Shown in pieces: positions 16,420 to 16,755 of a stretch of 16,755 nucleotides of DNA. The notes beneath the pieces were generated by a model. The model was not told the DNA's origin. It saw nothing but the letters and a program-made list of their open reading frames with translations, and did not search any database. Made by a program: the position numbers and the translations under genes. Position 1 is the stretch's first letter. Every line of letters begins with the position of its first letter. Origin of the DNA: Candidatus Poribacteria bacterium (GTDB lineage Bacteria; Abyssobacteria; SURF-5). The stretch covers positions 1 through 16,755 of the forward strand of contig JACRIR010000005.1 in NCBI GenBank assembly GCA_016215705.1. The letters run 5' to 3'.

Positions 16420-16509
16420 AACCGCAAAGACGCAGAGAGCCCAAAGAAAAAGCAACAAAAGATGGAACATGAAGGCATAAATACGCGGGGTCTGCGACCC
16501 TTTGCGGTT
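16420..16509. repeat. Inverted-repeat element between the barrel and LolA-like genes
   Basis: AACCGCAAAG (16420-16429) and its exact reverse complement CTTTGCGGTT (16500-16509) bound about 70 bp. The interior starts with a purine-rich GACGCAGAGAGCCCAAAG run. This matches a common dispersed repeat family (cgcaaagacgc type). It lies in the 134-bp gap between the two genes, after the barrel stop and before the next ribosome site. No gene or clear terminator T-run is present in this gap. Confidence 0.6.
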
Positions 16510-16543
16510 CAAACACGATCTTTCCCACAATGAGGAGGAAGTC

Positions 16544-16755
16544 ATGAGAATCCCAAAAACCATTGCAATAATCGCACTTTCCGTCATATTCACGGCTATC
16601 AGCCTTGTGGCGCGCTCAGAGCAACTCACAGGCCGGCAGATAATGGACCGGGAAGAAAAGCAGAACAAAGGAAACGACGAATACAACAAGATGTCGATGA
16701 AACTGATCAACGACCGCGGCCAGGAGCGCAACAGGAAAGTGGAATACTTCAGGAA
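16544..16755 (+). CDS. LolA/RseB-like outer membrane lipoprotein-sorting protein, 5' part only
   Basis: The window ends after 70 codons, with the frame still open. ATG 16544 has a strong GAGGAGG 5 nt upstream. The first ~25 residues (MRIPKTIAIIALSVIFTAIS, then LVARSEQ) form a Sec signal peptide. The following TGRQIMDREEKQNKGNDEYN segment, leading into MKLINDRGQERNRKVEYFR, matches the typical start of periplasmic LolA-like proteins. In these a beta-sheet half-barrel binds lipid or lipoprotein. Members of this branch sit next to DUF1302-type barrels and RND/MMPL transporters, and the barrel gene is directly upstream. The substrate cannot be told, and the transporter gene, if present, would lie beyond the window. 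Confidence 0.85.
   Translation, partial: MRIPKTIAIIALSVIFTAISLVARSEQLTGRQIMDREEKQNKGNDEYNKMSMKLINDRGQERNRKVEYFR

Noticed and set aside
15081-16478. Long open frame on the minus strand opposite the barrel gene (465 aa)
   Set aside because: It is antisense to a well-supported outer-membrane gene, has a valine/arginine/glutamate-rich composition typical of shadow frames, and shows no motif.

Overview
The window looks like chromosomal DNA of an uncultured diderm (Gram-negative-type) bacterium of moderately high GC. The evidence is a beta-barrel outer-membrane protein with signal peptide, the start of a LolA/RseB-like lipoprotein-sorting gene, an RseC-family membrane protein, and several short dispersed repeat families of the kind that litter environmental genomes. 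I cannot name the phylum from sequence alone. No rRNA, tRNA, CRISPR array, transposase or phage gene is visible.

Layout. (1) 1-2885, plus strand: the 3' part of a secreted or surface beta-propeller protein with Ig/Fn3-like C-terminal domains, then an orphan receiver-HisKA protein without an ATPase domain. (2) 2913-6981, minus strand: a P1B-type Cu(+) ATPase with three N-terminal metal-binding domains, a MITE-like inverted repeat, an RseC/MucC-family protein, and the decayed remnant of a peptidoglycan-binding/CHAP-type protein. (3) 7047-14292, minus strand: a signalling block. In transcription order it holds an unrecognised 138-aa protein with a long leader behind a perfect -35/-10 promoter, a class III cyclase-homology/STAND ATPase/TPR protein, a cyclase-homology/helical repeat/winged helix-BTAD (SARP-like) regulator 14 bp downstream, a 72-aa conserved small protein, and a PAS histidine kinase. 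(4) 14293-14939: a gene-free divergent control region. (5) 14940-16755, plus strand: a DUF1302-like outer-membrane beta-barrel and the 5' end of a LolA-like gene, a pair usually linked to RND/MMPL exporters.

The most interesting part is region 3. Two adjacent genes carry paralogous, apparently degenerate class III cyclase domains, one joined to a STAND ATPase and the other to a SARP-type DNA-binding/BTAD output. Directly downstream, upstream of the 72-aa gene and the histidine kinase, three 11-bp direct repeats (GTTACAG-type heptamers with 4-bp spacers) sit where the -35 box should be, ahead of a perfect TATAAT. This is the promoter architecture known for SARP activators. The same heptamer recurs as a 9-bp-arm palindrome just upstream of the histidine kinase. 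I infer a local circuit in which the STAND/BTAD pair controls the small protein and the kinase. Nothing in the sequence proves this, but the match between regulator type and site architecture is specific and testable.
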